A program made the translations under genes and the position numbers. A stretch of DNA of 64,000 nucleotides from Coriobacteriia bacterium (GTDB lineage Bacteria; Actinomycetota; Coriobacteriia; Anaerosomatales; PHET01), in the NCBI GenBank assembly GCA_034370385.1, contig JAXMKZ010000011.1:1-64000 (forward strand), written 5' to 3'. The first letter of the stretch is position 1; the number at the start of each line of letters is the position of its first letter. Positions 25,117-34,985 of this stretch are shown here, piece after piece. The notes beneath the pieces are model-generated. The model made no database searches and had not been told where the DNA came from. It was given only the letters and a program-made list of their open reading frames with translations.

Positions 25117-27030
25117 CTACGCCCGGCGCAGAGTCCTGAGATCGCCTTCGCGCTTCGTGATGCCTTGCGAATCAAGGTACTCGAGCAGCGGGATCGCGTA
25201 CTTGCGGCTGAGTCCGAGCGCCTCACGCAGGTCGCTTGTCGTGGCCCCCTCTGAGCGCGACGCGAAATAGGCCTCAAGCGTCGCGCGCACCGCGGCGATC
25301 GCCGCAGGCGAGAAGTGGAAGTCGCTCGAGACCCGAACGAGTCGGCCTTCACTCACCAGCCGCGCAAGCGCCTTTCGCGCAACCCCCGGGTCCACGCCGG
25401 TGGAGTCGAGCATCTCGGCGAGCGTGGGCGGTGCCGCGCCCGCGGCCTCGATGAGCGGCAGGAGCAGCGACATCGCGTCGGCCTCTTGGGCCAGCGCCGA
25501 CACAGCGGCGCGAGGATGCCGCACCTGCCCCCGATCGACGGTGGCCACCCCGCGCGCTGCGGCGACCTCAAGGATGGCATCGAAGACCCGTGCGGTCAGG
25601 CGACGGTCCACGCGATCTCGGAGCGCCGCCGTCGCGACGCCCGTGGCCAACGGATCCGCCTCGTGGAAGGCGAGCAACTCCCTCTCGGTCGCGCCGACGG
25701 CTCCGTCGAGGGCCGACGCGGTCACGAAGTAGGTGTCGGATCCAACCTTCAGCCGCTCGAGCGATGCCTTGTTGAGCTCGTCAGCGACCTTGGCGCGCGG
25801 GACACCCAGAGCCGCTGCGACCTCGGCGCTCGTCATCGGCATGGCGCGCGACGTAAGCAGCCCGGTGCTGGCCGACGAGAGGTCGTGAGCGAGCAGCGCC
25901 TCGAGCAGCTCGCGCTCGTGGGGCTTGAGCGTCGTGCGGCGCGGAGGCAGCGCATCGAGTACCACCCCGCCGCCAATGGTGTAGACCGGCGAGTAGCTGC
26001 GGACGATGAAGCGGTCATCGTAGCGCGGGGCCAACGGCTCTTCGAGCCTCAGCTGGGCGAGTCCGCTCTCGCCTGCGCGCAGTTCTGTGTGGTCGACGAG
26101 CAGCACGCGACCGAGGACCTCACGAGTGCCGTGATGCACGTGGACGCGCGTGCCGGACTCGAAGGGCTTGTCATCGCCCGGGAAGCCCAGGTAGGTGAAG
26201 CGTGCATCGAGTCGATCGGTGACGGTGAGTGTCCCAGGAGCTGCGATGATATCGCCGCGGGAGATCTCGCTTCGCTCGATTCCGGCGACGTTCATGGCGA
26301 CGCGCTGCCCTGCGACCGCTCGCTCGACACCAGCGCCGTGCACCTGTACGCCGCGCACGCGGGCCTCGCCGCGGCTCGGATAGACCTCGACCGGATCGTC
26401 CTTGGCGGCCGAGCCCGACCACATGGTGCCCGTGACCACAGTACCCGCACCGGCAATCGTGAACACGCGATCCACCGGCAGCCGCAGCGGAAGCTCGGCA
26501 TGGCGGCTCGGGGCCTCCTGCGCGATCTCATCGAGGGTGGCGAGCAACGTCGGCAGACCCTCGCCGCTGCGGGCCGAGACCGGCACGACCGGAGAGCCCG
26601 CGAGCGCCGTGTTCGCGAGAAGGGTCCGGACGTCCTCGGCAACCATCTGGGCCCAGTCGGAATCCACGAGATCGGCCTTGGTCAGGGCGACGACCCCGCG
26701 GTCGACCCCCAGCAGGTCGAGAATCGCCAAATGCTCGCGGGTCTGAGGCATCACGCCGTCATCAGCAGCGATACACAGCATCACGACATCGACGCCGGTC
26801 GCTCCGGCCACCATCTGGCGGACGAACTTCTCGTGTCCGGGCACATCGACGACGCCCATCATCCGACCGCTCGGCAGTTCAAGGCGCGCGAAGCCAAGCT
26901 CGATGGTGATGCCCCGGTCCTTCTCTTCTTTCAACCGGTCAGGGTCTGTGCCCGTCAACGCCTGGACCAGCGACGACTTTCCATGGTCGATGTGCCCCGC
27001 CGTGCCGAGCACCAGTGATGGCGCGGTCAC
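25117..27030 (-). CDS. selB: Selenocysteine-specific elongation factor
   Basis: Delivers Sec-tRNA to UGA codons marked by a SECIS hairpin. 637 residues, normal length. GTPase motifs: GHIDHGKSS (G1, near residue 12), [10 protein letters not shown] (G2), DVPGHEKFV (G3), TKADL (G4). Domains II-III follow, then C-terminal winged helices (from about residue 380) that bind the mRNA hairpin, ending [33 protein letters not shown], the typical last winged helix. It overlaps selA by four bases, so the two are coupled. Confidence 0.97.
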   Translation of the reverse strand: MTAPSLVLGTAGHIDHGKSSLVQALTGTDPDRLKEEKDRGITIELGFARLELPSGRMMGVVDVPGHEKFVRQMVAGATGVDVVMLCIAADDGVMPQTREHLAILDLLGVDRGVVALTKADLVDSDWAQMVAEDVRTLLANTALAGSPVVPVSARSGEGLPTLLATLDEIAQEAPSRHAELPLRLPVDRVFTIAGAGTVVTGTMWSGSAAKDDPVEVYPSRGEARVRGVQVHGAGVERAVAGQRVAMNVAGIERSEISRGDIIAAPGTLTVTDRLDARFTYLGFPGDDKPFESGTRVHVHHGTREVLGRVLLVDHTELRAGESGLAQLRLEEPLAPRYDDRFIVRSYSPVYTIGGGVVLDALPPRRTTLKPHERELLEALLAHDLSSASTGLLTSRAMPMTSAEVAAALGVPRAKVADELNKASLERLKVGSDTYFVTASALDGAVGATERELLAFHEADPLATGVATAALRDRVDRRLTARVFDAILEVAAARGVATVDRGQVRHPRAAVSALAQEADAMSLLLPLIEAAGAAPPTLAEMLDSTGVDPGVARKALARLVSEGRLVRVSSDFHFSPAAIAAVRATLEAYFASRSEGATTSDLREALGLSRKYAIPLLEYLDSQGITKREGDLRTLRRA

Positions 27031-28430
27031 GAGGAGACGGCCCCGGCGATTCGGACGAACGCATCGATGACCTCTGCCTCTTCGGCCGAGGTGAACGTGC
27101 GTGGATCGAGGAGCAGCCGGTCGTCCGCTATGCGGGCGATCACGTGAGGCTCCACAGTGCGCAGCGCACGCTCCAGTTCGCTCAGGCTCATCTTAGCCGG
27201 CACGATCGACACACATATCGTCGGGATGTCAGCCATCGGAAGCGCCCCTCCCCCGGCACGGCTCACGTCCTCCACCGTGCCCGCCACATAGGCGTCGCCG
27301 CACCGCTCGGCGATCTCCCCCGCGATGCGAACCGCCCTCGTCCCGACTTCTTCCTTCGAAGTTCGAAGCATCCTCAGCGTGGGAACGAGCCCGGCCGCCC
27401 GGTCGGGGTCGAGGTAGAGGCGCAACGTCGTCTCGAGCGCTGCGAGTGTCATCTTGTCAAGCCGCATCGCCCGAGCGAGCGGGTGCTTCTTGAGCAGAGC
27501 GATCACCTCGGCCTTGCCGGCGATGATCCCGGCCTGCGGGCCGCCCAGCAGTTTGTCGCCGGAGCAGGTGACCACATCGACGCCCGCCGCGACGCTCTCA
27601 GCCACCGTGGGCTCGTGCGGAAGCCCCCACTGCCTGAGGTCCACCAGCACGCCTGAGCCCTGATCCTCCATCACGTGCACGCCATGCTTCGCGCCCAGAG
27701 TCACCAGATCGGAAAGCTCCACCTCTTCAGTGAAACCGACCACGCGGTAGTTGCTCGTGTGAACCTTGAGCAGCAGGCCCGTCCGCGATGTCAGAGCCGT
27801 CTCGTAGTCTCTGAGGTGGGTCTTGTTCGTCGTGCCCACCTCAACCATCGTCGCTCCGGACTCAGCCATCACATCCGGGACACGGAAGGAGCCGCCTATC
27901 TCAACGAGCTGACCGCGAGACACGATCGCCTCCTTGCCGCGCGCGAGCGCAGCCACAGCCATCATGACGGCCGCAGCATTGTTGTTGACCGCCATAGCGG
28001 CCTGTGCGCCCGTAAGACGGCAGATCAGCGACTCCACATGCACATGTCGGCTGCCGCGGGCCCCGCTGTCGACGTCATACTCGAGCGTCGAGTACCCGCG
28101 CGCTACGTCCGCAACCGCCTGCACCGCTTCCTCGGCCAGGGGTGAGCGCCCGAGGTTGGTGTGCACGACGATGCCGGTAGCGTTGATGACCCGGTGCAGA
28201 CTGCTGCGCGACTGCTGCGCGGCACGCTCCATCAACCGCGCTGCGATCGCGTCGGGCGCTATGTCGACGCTCTGACCAGCGATGATATCCGCACGCGCCT
28301 CGTCAAGCACCGCACGCGCGGCCTCGACCACGAGCGAGCGCGCAACGGTGGCACCGAGCGCTTCGACGTCGGGGCGCGAAAGCAGGGCATCGACCTTGGG
28401 TAGCTGCCGGAGCAGCGCATTGGTATCCAT
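27027..28430 (-). CDS. selA: L-seryl-tRNA(Sec) selenium transferase
   Basis: PLP enzyme that converts Ser-tRNA(Sec) to Sec-tRNA(Sec) using selenophosphate. 467 residues. The N-terminal domain ([13 protein letters not shown]) is followed by the catalytic core with [28 protein letters not shown], the [17 protein letters not shown] segment and the PLP-lysine motif [12 protein letters not shown], with the lysine at about residue 293. It is upstream of and overlapping selB. Confidence 0.97.
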   Translation of the reverse strand: MDTNALLRQLPKVDALLSRPDVEALGATVARSLVVEAARAVLDEARADIIAGQSVDIAPDAIAARLMERAAQQSRSSLHRVINATGIVVHTNLGRSPLAEEAVQAVADVARGYSTLEYDVDSGARGSRHVHVESLICRLTGAQAAMAVNNNAAAVMMAVAALARGKEAIVSRGQLVEIGGSFRVPDVMAESGATMVEVGTTNKTHLRDYETALTSRTGLLLKVHTSNYRVVGFTEEVELSDLVTLGAKHGVHVMEDQGSGVLVDLRQWGLPHEPTVAESVAAGVDVVTCSGDKLLGGPQAGIIAGKAEVIALLKKHPLARAMRLDKMTLAALETTLRLYLDPDRAAGLVPTLRMLRTSKEEVGTRAVRIAGEIAERCGDAYVAGTVEDVSRAGGGALPMADIPTICVSIVPAKMSLSELERALRTVEPHVIARIADDRLLLDPRTFTSAEEAEVIDAFVRIAGAVSS

Positions 28431-28458
28431 GTGAGCGATTCTACCCGAGCGGACGCGC

Positions 28459-28797
28459 TCAGGAGATGGTCAGCACCTCGGCATCGCTGAGGAGCGATGC
28501 GACCGAGTCCACCATGTTCCCCACGTCGCCGACCTCGACGCGGTCCTTGAGTCCGAGGTAGTCGAGGCAGGTCCCGCAGACCCGGACCGCAACACCGGCA
28601 TCGACCAAGAGTCTCAGATGATCGACAGCGGCAGAGTCCTCGCAGGCGAGCCGCACCGCCCCGTGCATCAACATGACCGACTGAGGCTTCTCGGCGTTCC
28701 GGGCTACCGCGTACAGGAAATTCCGCATCAGAAGACGTCCCAGTTCCTCATCACCTGAACCGATGCCGTCGCTCAGAACGAGAATGTGCTTTGCCAT
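28459..28797 (-). CDS. YedF-type selenium metabolism protein, DsrE-like domain only
   Basis: 112 residues matching the C-terminal half of selenium-associated YedF: SDGIGSGDEELGRLLMRNFLYA, the VMLMHGAVRL strand and the VCGTCLDYLGLKDR cysteine motif, then NMVDSVASL. Standard members carry an N-terminal TusA/SirA domain, which is missing here; GGAGCG precedes the ATG, so this is a real short form. It sits 28 bases upstream of selA. A role in handling selenium or sulfur is assumed from the family's consistent association with Sec genes, not proven. Confidence 0.85.
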   Translation of the reverse strand: MAKHILVLSDGIGSGDEELGRLLMRNFLYAVARNAEKPQSVMLMHGAVRLACEDSAAVDHLRLLVDAGVAVRVCGTCLDYLGLKDRVEVGDVGNMVDSVASLLSDAEVLTIS

Positions 28798-28910
28798 AGG
28801 GCGCTCCTATAAGTATTGCTTAGACTTCGGCACTGGCGCAGATTATATCAGGGGAATACAGCGTATGCTTCCCTTGGACCGCCCCCACGCGATCGGAGTA
28901 CCTACACCTC

Positions 28911-29300
28911 ATGAACTCCTGGTACGAGAGTCTGGCGAAGCCGTCGTGGACGCCACAGCCTGCGGTGATAGGCACCATATGGACCCTGCTCTATCCGATC
29001 ATCTTTGTCGTCTACGGCTACGTGATCGTGAGGGTGTTTCGCGGGACCATGCCCCGCGCGGTTCTGCTTCCGATCTCCCTGAACCTGGCAGCCAACTTCG
29101 CCTTCACACCGATTCAGTTCGGGCTCCGGAACCTGCCGCTCGCATCGCTCGATATCGTGCTCGTACTCGTGACGATCGTGTGGTCGATGGTCCTGATATG
29201 GCCTCACTCGCGCGTGGCTGCGCTGGCGCTGGTGCCGTATCTCGCGTGGGTAGGGACCGCTACCGTGCTGCAGCTCAGCATCACCTTCGCGAACCGGTAG
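28911..29300 (+). CDS. TspO/MBR family membrane protein
   Basis: 129 residues with five hydrophobic helices and the family's opening WYESLAKPSWTPQPAVIGTIWTLLYPI. The Trp-rich start and the P-x-P/W pattern are typical; AANFAFTPIQFGLRN corresponds to the conserved middle (usually WSPLFFGL). TspO proteins bind porphyrins and cholesterol-like ligands; in bacteria they affect tetrapyrrole handling and stress. It is on the plus strand within the Sec block, convergent with selD. Confidence 0.88.
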   Translation: MNSWYESLAKPSWTPQPAVIGTIWTLLYPIIFVVYGYVIVRVFRGTMPRAVLLPISLNLAANFAFTPIQFGLRNLPLASLDIVLVLVTIVWSMVLIWPHSRVAALALVPYLAWVGTATVLQLSITFANR

Positions 29301-29319
29301 TCAGAAGCGTCACGACCGG

Positions 29320-30366
29320 TCACCGTACGGTGATGACCCCGCGCCCCTCGCCCGTGAAGCGTCCGATACGCGCGCCGGCGACCCCCCGTGACGCAATCGC
29401 CGCCATCAACTGATCCGCGAGTTCGGGGTCGACGGCCATCATGAGGCCCCCACTCGTCTGGGGATCGCACAGCAGCTGCATCCACAGATCGCGATCCTCG
29501 CCGCTGTGCCAGCGGGTGAACCCATCGGCCCACGCCACGACCTCTGCGGTGCGTCCGGGAACCACGCCGGCCCTGGCCCACTCCAGCGCACCGGCGAAGA
29601 GCGGCACGGCATCGAGTTCCAGCTCGACGGAGCAGGTGGAGGCGTCAGCCATCTCATGAAGGTGGCCGACGAGCCCGAAACCGGTCACGTCCGTCGCGGC
29701 ATGCACGCCGACTTCGACCATCGCCTCGCAGGCTGCGCGATTGAGTTCGGCCATTGATTCGATGACAGCGCGCGCATCATCCTCGGTCGCTAGACCCTGC
29801 TTGAGCGCGGTCCCCCACAGCCCGGTCCCTATCGGCTTGGTCACAACGATATCGTCACCGGGGAGCGCGCCTCTGTTGCGCACGACGCGATCCGGGTGCA
29901 CGACACCGAACACCGAGAGCCCGAACTTGGGCTCCCTGTCGTCGATCGTATGACCGCCCACCGTCACGGCGCCGGCCTCGAGCACCTTCTCGCCACCGCC
30001 GCGCACGACCTCGCCCACGATGTCGGGGCCCAGCGAGCACGGGAAAGCGAGCAGGTTCAGGGCGGTCAGGGGCCGTCCGCCCATCGCGTAGATGTCGGAC
30101 AGGGCGTTCGCCGCGGCGATGCGCCCGAAGTCGTACGGGTCGTCGACTATGGGCGTGAAGAAGTCGACGGTGAGCAGGGCGGCCATATCGTCGCTCAGCC
30201 GGTAGACCGCAGCGTCATCGCTCGTCTCAAAGCCGAGCAGCAAGGACTCAGAAGTGCCCGGCGCGATCTTGTCCAGCACCGCTTGGAGGTCCTCAGGACC
30301 CCATTTCGCTGCTCAACCCGCCTTGCTCGACAACTGAGTGAGGCGAATGCGCTCCCCCTCGGTCAC
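29320..30366 (-). CDS. selD: Selenophosphate synthetase, itself a selenoprotein (in-frame TGA = Sec18)
   Basis: Makes selenophosphate from selenide and ATP. The plain open frame starts only at 30279 and lacks the catalytic N-terminus. Continuing upstream in the same frame gives RLTQLSSKAG, then TGA (30315-30313), then AAKWGPEDLQAVL. This is the conserved SelD catalytic loop, with Sec at residue 18 where E. coli has Cys17 and Lys21 where it has Lys20. GTG 30366 has CAGGG upstream and overlaps the EAL gene stop (GTGA); total 348 residues, the usual length. Further motifs: TVDFFTPIVDDPYDFGRIAAANALSDIYAMGG, GGHTIDD, TDVTGFGLVGHLHEM and DPQTSGGL. Since selA, selB and selC are all present, read-through is expected. 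Confidence 0.95.
30286..30315 (-). promoter_or_regulatory. UGA selenocysteine codon and candidate bSECIS hairpin of selD
   Basis: The TGA codon occupies 30315-30313. After ten bases, GGGGTCC (30302-30296) can pair with GGACCTC (30292-30286) around a three-base loop TGA, with one G-T wobble. The apical loop lies about 17 bases after the UGA, the distance expected for bacterial SECIS elements read by SelB. The hairpin was found by eye; a folding program and covariance model would be needed to fix its true form. Confidence 0.7.
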
Positions 30367-31739
30367 TGGCTGACCCTGCGAAAGGCCCGAGCGGGGAGAT
30401 CCTCGTCGGCCGGGAACTCGGGCATGGGCCTGCACAACAGGTAGCCCTGACCGTAGGTCACGCCGAGCTCGCGCAACTTGTCGAGTTCGGCCTCGGTCTC
30501 GATACCCTCGGCTATCAGGCGCGAGCCGACGCTTCGAGCAAACATCACCAACGACTCGATGAGAGAAGCGCGCACCTGATCGGTGTCGCATCCACGCACC
30601 AGTGACAGGTCGATCTTGAGCCACTCGGGCCGCACCTCGGCAAGACACTGAAGCGAACCATAGCCCGCTCCCGCATCGTCGACGGCGACGCCGAAACCCA
30701 GCGCTCGCACGAAGTCGAGTGTCGCCCTGAACAGGCAGAAATCGGCGATTGCCGCGCGCTCGGTCAGCTCAAGCACGATCGACTGCGGTGCAACCTTGGC
30801 CTGCGCCAGCATGTCTGACGTGACGGTGTCACGAAGCTGCGGATCACCCACGGCCTCCGGTTCGATGTTTATGAACAGCAGCCGGCCCTGCGGCATGGCG
30901 CCGGCCATCTCCAGCGCCTTCTTGCGACACACACGCTCAAGTCGCATCACCAGATCCGCGTCGTAGGCGACGGTGAACAACTTGTCCGGCCGCTCGAACT
31001 CCGAGCCCTCGGGCCCGCGCGACAGAGCCTCATAGCCGATGACATCCATCGAATCGAGCTCGAATATCGGGTGGACCAGGGTCCGAATTCGCCCGTGCAC
31101 AAGAATCTCACGCAACCGCGCGATGCGGTCGACCGTATCGGCGATCTCGCGCGAATGGCTGTCTTCGAGGGCCAGCTCCAGCGCCTCGTAGATCATCCGT
31201 TCAAGTCGAGCGTTCTCGTCATGACAGACGGTGGACGACCCGACGTAGCAACCGAACTTGGCGAAGAGTGCCGGCTCGATACGCTCGGCGAGCTTCTCGC
31301 CGATCCGGACCTCGACGCGCCGCGTGAGTTCGATGCGCGAGCCGGGGTCTATGCAGGCCATCGTCCGTGGAGGCGACAACACGATGACGAACGAGTTGCC
31401 GGAGTTCATGAGCTCGGCGATCACGTCGGCGTCCCGAAGCGTCTCTCCCGCTATCTCGTCGAGCACGTCGGCCACCTGGCGCATGACATCATCAAACGCC
31501 TTCCAACCGTAGATCTCTTCGATGCGCGAGTAGCGCACCACGCTGATGGCCATCAGCGAGACCTCGCCACGCTCCTCAAGCAGGCTGGAGATGCGGGGGA
31601 ACAGCAGCGGCGTAGTGGGCAACCCCGTCACCGGGTCGAACAGCAGGCGGCGAAGATCAGGCTGCTTCTCGACGAGCTCCCCCAAGTCCAGCCACGACTC
31701 AAGCAGGAACCGCGAACCGCTTGGACTGAACTGATCCAT
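30363..31739 (-). CDS. EAL domain protein with degenerate GGDEF-like N-terminus
   Basis: 458 residues, cytoplasmic, no membrane helix. Residues about 35-195 follow the GGDEF fold (DPVTGLPTTPLLFPRISSLL) but lack a GGDEF motif. Residues about 215-445 form an EAL domain with YEALSRG, LLFINIEPEAV, LELTERAAI, VDDAGAGYGSLQCL, WLKIDLSLVRG and IAEGIETEAELDKLRELGVTYGQGYL. Most metal and substrate residues are present, so c-di-GMP hydrolysis is possible; DDxGTGYSS is altered to DDAGAGYGS. It overlaps selD by four bases, an unusual pairing. Confidence 0.87.
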   Translation of the reverse strand: MDQFSPSGSRFLLESWLDLGELVEKQPDLRRLLFDPVTGLPTTPLLFPRISSLLEERGEVSLMAISVVRYSRIEEIYGWKAFDDVMRQVADVLDEIAGETLRDADVIAELMNSGNSFVIVLSPPRTMACIDPGSRIELTRRVEVRIGEKLAERIEPALFAKFGCYVGSSTVCHDENARLERMIYEALELALEDSHSREIADTVDRIARLREILVHGRIRTLVHPIFELDSMDVIGYEALSRGPEGSEFERPDKLFTVAYDADLVMRLERVCRKKALEMAGAMPQGRLLFINIEPEAVGDPQLRDTVTSDMLAQAKVAPQSIVLELTERAAIADFCLFRATLDFVRALGFGVAVDDAGAGYGSLQCLAEVRPEWLKIDLSLVRGCDTDQVRASLIESLVMFARSVGSRLIAEGIETEAELDKLRELGVTYGQGYLLCRPMPEFPADEDLPARAFRRVSQ

Positions 31740-31812
31740 AACCCATTGCCCCTCTCGTCGTTCTCACGCGAAGGATACACCGCTTAGGGCGAGGAATCCT
31801 GTGACAGATGAC

Positions 31813-33819
31813 CTACGCGTACGTGATCCTCAGAGCCGTTGCTGCGTTGCCGTCGAGGGGAACCGCAAAGGCGGTACCCCCGACCGCAACAGGCGCTCCG
31901 CCACGGACATCTGCGATGGACGCCACTCGCCGCTCGGTCACAAGCCCGGCACTCACTTCCGCCGGGGAGTGATTGAGCAAGATGAGCACGTCGTCGGTCT
32001 CGCCCTGAAGTAAGGCCACCTCGACGTCGGGAGCCGCGCACTCAACAGGTGCGCCGCAGCCGGCAGCTCGGGCCACCGCTCCGTACACCTCACGCGCCAT
32101 GCGCAGCACCGGTTCCGGAGTCGCCCACGCGTCGCCTTGGGCGATGGCCCGCTCGAGCGGGACGGCCATGTAGACCGCCCTTCCCTGCCCGACCTGGTTC
32201 ACCGTCAGCAGGGGACTGCCCTTGGCATCGGTGGCCACGACCGTCGCGGTGCCTCCCGAGAGTAGCGCGTGATTGGGCACTTCGAACTGCGCGTCGAAGC
32301 TCTCCAGTGCGCCGAGGAGGTCGGCCTGCGCCACGCGGCACGACAGTCTCGGGCGAGGGCCGGCGTCGCCGAGAAACTCGACGCCGAACAGATCGCGGAT
32401 GGCTGTGTGTGCGTCACCGCCACCGTAGCTCATCAGCACCGTACCGCCGCCCTGGACGAAGGAGCTCACGCGCTCCCACGCCTGATCCGACAGCTCGAAC
32501 GCGCTCGGCACGACGATCACCGAGTACGCCTCGAACTCATCGTCCTCCCGGATGACGGCGACCGGCACGTGCGCCTGCTTGGCAAGCACGAACGCATGCA
32601 GACACGCGCGGGGGTCGTACAGTCCGGCGAGCGAGGGCAGCGGTTCGTAGCGCTCAGCAGGCACCACGATCGCCGTGCGCTCCGCAATCAGCGCGTGGGT
32701 CTTGAGATCGATGCGTGCAACCGTCCGGACGAACTTGGCGATCTCGGTGAACACGGGTTTGGGAACACCCTCCGAGTCGGCGATGCCGACGAGCGTCTCG
32801 AACGGATCGACGAAGTACGGCTCCCTGCGCTCGGTGTCCATGTCGCGGTACCGCCGCACCATCGCCCCACCGGCCCGATTCATCAGCCCGGACCATAGGG
32901 CGGTGCGCACGTAGGCGGCCTCCTCCGTGGCCGAATGCTCGAGCGTGAGGGTGCCGATCTCATCGAGAAGCACCGGGCGGCCACGGTGTGCCGCACGGAG
33001 AAGAAAGGCGTCGAGATAGGTTGACGGCCCGCTTGTCAGGGGCCCTTCAGCGGCGTACGCACGATACGCTGCGGTGAGATGCGAGACGGCGAACTCACAG
33101 GGTTCCAGCGCTGCCCGTGCATCGACTCCGGAGGAGCGCAGCAGTGTCTCAGCGTCAGCACCCAGGCCGATCGGGCGCTTGGCATCGACCTCCCTGATCG
33201 CTTCCCTGAGTGAGCCGACCCACGCCTCGAGCTCCTCAGCGGATTCGAAGCCGGATAGAAACGCCTCGTTGCCCAGCTGCCATGCGAACACGCCGGGCTC
33301 GCCTTGCAGATGACTGGCCACCTTCTGAGCCAGCGCGACTTCGCGCTGGAGCAGGTACGCATCGGTGCGCGGGTCCCGACGCTTGCCCCAACTCACGTCG
33401 GAGAGCTCCGCATGACGGTCGTCGGCGAACAGGCACACGACCGACTGCATCTTCTTGGCCCGCGCGGTGGAGACGAGGTCGGCCAGCCGACCGAGCGCCT
33501 CGAGCGAGTACTGCCCCACCTGAGGCTCGAGAACCCGCCAGCTCACGAACACGCGGACGAGTGCACAGCGTGCCTCTGCAAGCGAATCGATATCCTCGGT
33601 CTGGTCGCGTTCGTACCAGTCGTCAGGCCCCTGCGTCTCCGCATCAAGGGGGTACAACGACACCCCGACCGGGAAGAGCGGGTTGCGCTGGAGCGCCTTG
33701 GCCGGTGCGCCCGCGGCGGCGGCCTGCGCAGTGGCGCGCCTCGGGATGGATGCAGGCGAAACCTCTTCGCGCTCGATGCGCTGACGCGGCTGGCGCGGTC
33801 CGCCTTTGCGAGTCGGCAT
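31813..33819 (-). CDS. Glycoside hydrolase-like protein (GH5/GH42-type barrel plus beta-galactosidase trimerisation-like domain)
   Basis: 668 residues, no clear signal peptide; the first 45 residues are basic and low complexity. Residues about 50-350 look like a TIM barrel: RVFVSWRVLEP, FAWQLGNEAFLSG (acid/base Glu in GNE) and RPVLLDEIGTL (nucleophile Glu). Residues about 370-570 resemble the flavodoxin-like trimerisation domain of GH42 (VQGGGTVLMSYGGGDAHTAIRDLFGVEFLGD). A C-terminal beta-strand domain follows (LLNHSPAEVSAGL). Lack of export signal suggests an intracellular substrate. It ends 73 bases before the EAL gene and starts two bases after the TPR gene. Confidence 0.78.
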   Translation of the reverse strand: MPTRKGGPRQPRQRIEREEVSPASIPRRATAQAAAAGAPAKALQRNPLFPVGVSLYPLDAETQGPDDWYERDQTEDIDSLAEARCALVRVFVSWRVLEPQVGQYSLEALGRLADLVSTARAKKMQSVVCLFADDRHAELSDVSWGKRRDPRTDAYLLQREVALAQKVASHLQGEPGVFAWQLGNEAFLSGFESAEELEAWVGSLREAIREVDAKRPIGLGADAETLLRSSGVDARAALEPCEFAVSHLTAAYRAYAAEGPLTSGPSTYLDAFLLRAAHRGRPVLLDEIGTLTLEHSATEEAAYVRTALWSGLMNRAGGAMVRRYRDMDTERREPYFVDPFETLVGIADSEGVPKPVFTEIAKFVRTVARIDLKTHALIAERTAIVVPAERYEPLPSLAGLYDPRACLHAFVLAKQAHVPVAVIREDDEFEAYSVIVVPSAFELSDQAWERVSSFVQGGGTVLMSYGGGDAHTAIRDLFGVEFLGDAGPRPRLSCRVAQADLLGALESFDAQFEVPNHALLSGGTATVVATDAKGSPLLTVNQVGQGRAVYMAVPLERAIAQGDAWATPEPVLRMAREVYGAVARAAGCGAPVECAAPDVEVALLQGETDDVLILLNHSPAEVSAGLVTERRVASIADVRGGAPVAVGGTAFAVPLDGNAATALRITYA

Positions 33820-33821
33820 GG

Positions 33822-34985
33822 CTACTCCCTCCCCTCGGCGTAGGTGTCGTACAGTTGCCAGAAGAGTCCCTGACGGCGGGTGTCGTAGTAGGCGGCACGG
33901 CGGATCTCGTGGTGCGCGAGCGCGTGCTCGCCCTCGGTGAGCAGTGAAGCGGCTAGTCCGAACCGAGCCCTCACGAAGGTCGGGTCCAGTTCGACAGCGC
34001 GCAGATACGCCTGCTTCGCCTGGCCGTAGCGCTGGAGCCCTAAGAGAGACTCGGCGAGCAAGACATGGGGCATCGGCTGGTTCGGCACCGCCTTGGCCAG
34101 TGCGCCGAAGACCCGTGCGGCGTTTCGGTTGAGTCCCGGACGCTTGGCGAAAGCGGCCCCGAGCACGTAGACCGCGGTCGGTGTCTTCGTCGAGACCGCC
34201 AAGGCACGGAGCGCCACCGCCATCGCCTCGTTCACCGCCTCCTGCTTCAGATACAGGTAACCCGCAAGTGCGAGGGCCTCGGGGTCGTCGGCGTTCTCAT
34301 CCAAGATCAGCCGGATCAGGTCCACCGAGCTGAAGAAGTCCTCCTCGAAGGCCAGTGCGAACGCTGCCGCGAGCCGACTGTCCCGATCGGGCGGTACGTC
34401 GATCGGGTCCGGTGCGGCCGCGCCGTCGTCGTACACGCCGGCCAGCGCGAAGAAGAAGTCATCCTGGCTCGGGTCGAGCTCGCCGGCCTTGCGAAATCCC
34501 GGCAGAGCGGTCGCCATGCCTTCCTTCTTGAGCGCTGCCACGGCGAGGTTGTACATCGCCCGCGCCTCGTGCACGTCGAGTTCGAGCGCCTGCTTCCACG
34601 CCTCGATGGCCTCCGCTTCGAACGCCGCAGCGGCGAAGGCCTCCCCGAGCTGCACGTGGGCGGTCACGAGCTCCGGAGCCACCTCGGCCAGTTCGTGCCA
34701 CACGAGGATCGACTGGTCCCACATGCCACCGCGCCGGTCATAGGCCAGCCCCAGCGACAGGTACGCAGGAGCACACTCCGGATCGAGCTCGATGGCCTTG
34801 GTCGCCGCCGCGATCGCTTCGTCATGGAAGTCCCCGGCTAAGAAGAGGTCCGAGAGAAGTGCGTGAACCAGCGGGTCGGCATCGTCAAGCCGCAGTGCCT
34901 CGTAACACGCCTCGACCGCCGGAGCGACGTGCCCCTGGCGTGCAAGACCCTCGGCAAGAAGCACCTGGCGTCCCCGGGGACTCAT
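33822..34985 (-). CDS. Tetratricopeptide repeat protein
   Basis: 387 residues built of TPR-like helix pairs over almost the full length, for example AIAAATKAIELDPECAPAYL and AKQAYLRAVELDPTFVRARFGLA. No catalytic domain or export signal is seen. It overlaps the B12-binding gene by four bases and is followed two bases later by the glycoside hydrolase-like gene, so the three are probably made together. TPR arrays mediate protein contacts; partners are unknown. Confidence 0.85.
   Translation of the reverse strand: MSPRGRQVLLAEGLARQGHVAPAVEACYEALRLDDADPLVHALLSDLFLAGDFHDEAIAAATKAIELDPECAPAYLSLGLAYDRRGGMWDQSILVWHELAEVAPELVTAHVQLGEAFAAAAFEAEAIEAWKQALELDVHEARAMYNLAVAALKKEGMATALPGFRKAGELDPSQDDFFFALAGVYDDGAAAPDPIDVPPDRDSRLAAAFALAFEEDFFSSVDLIRLILDENADDPEALALAGYLYLKQEAVNEAMAVALRALAVSTKTPTAVYVLGAAFAKRPGLNRNAARVFGALAKAVPNQPMPHVLLAESLLGLQRYGQAKQAYLRAVELDPTFVRARFGLAASLLTEGEHALAHHEIRRAAYYDTRRQGLFWQLYDTYAEGRE

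Noticed and set aside
25315-27018. 567-residue open frame opposite selB
   Set aside because: It is the antisense shadow of selB; composition is Arg/His-rich with no motif, and selB is certain.
28842-28847. TATAAT on the minus strand as the yedF/selA promoter
   Set aside because: The -10 match is perfect but no acceptable -35 was found at 16-19 bases, so it is not listed as a feature.
29320-29333. TCACCGTACGGTGA palindrome between tspO and selD as bidirectional terminator
   Set aside because: It is made of the last selD codons and has no T-run; too short to claim.
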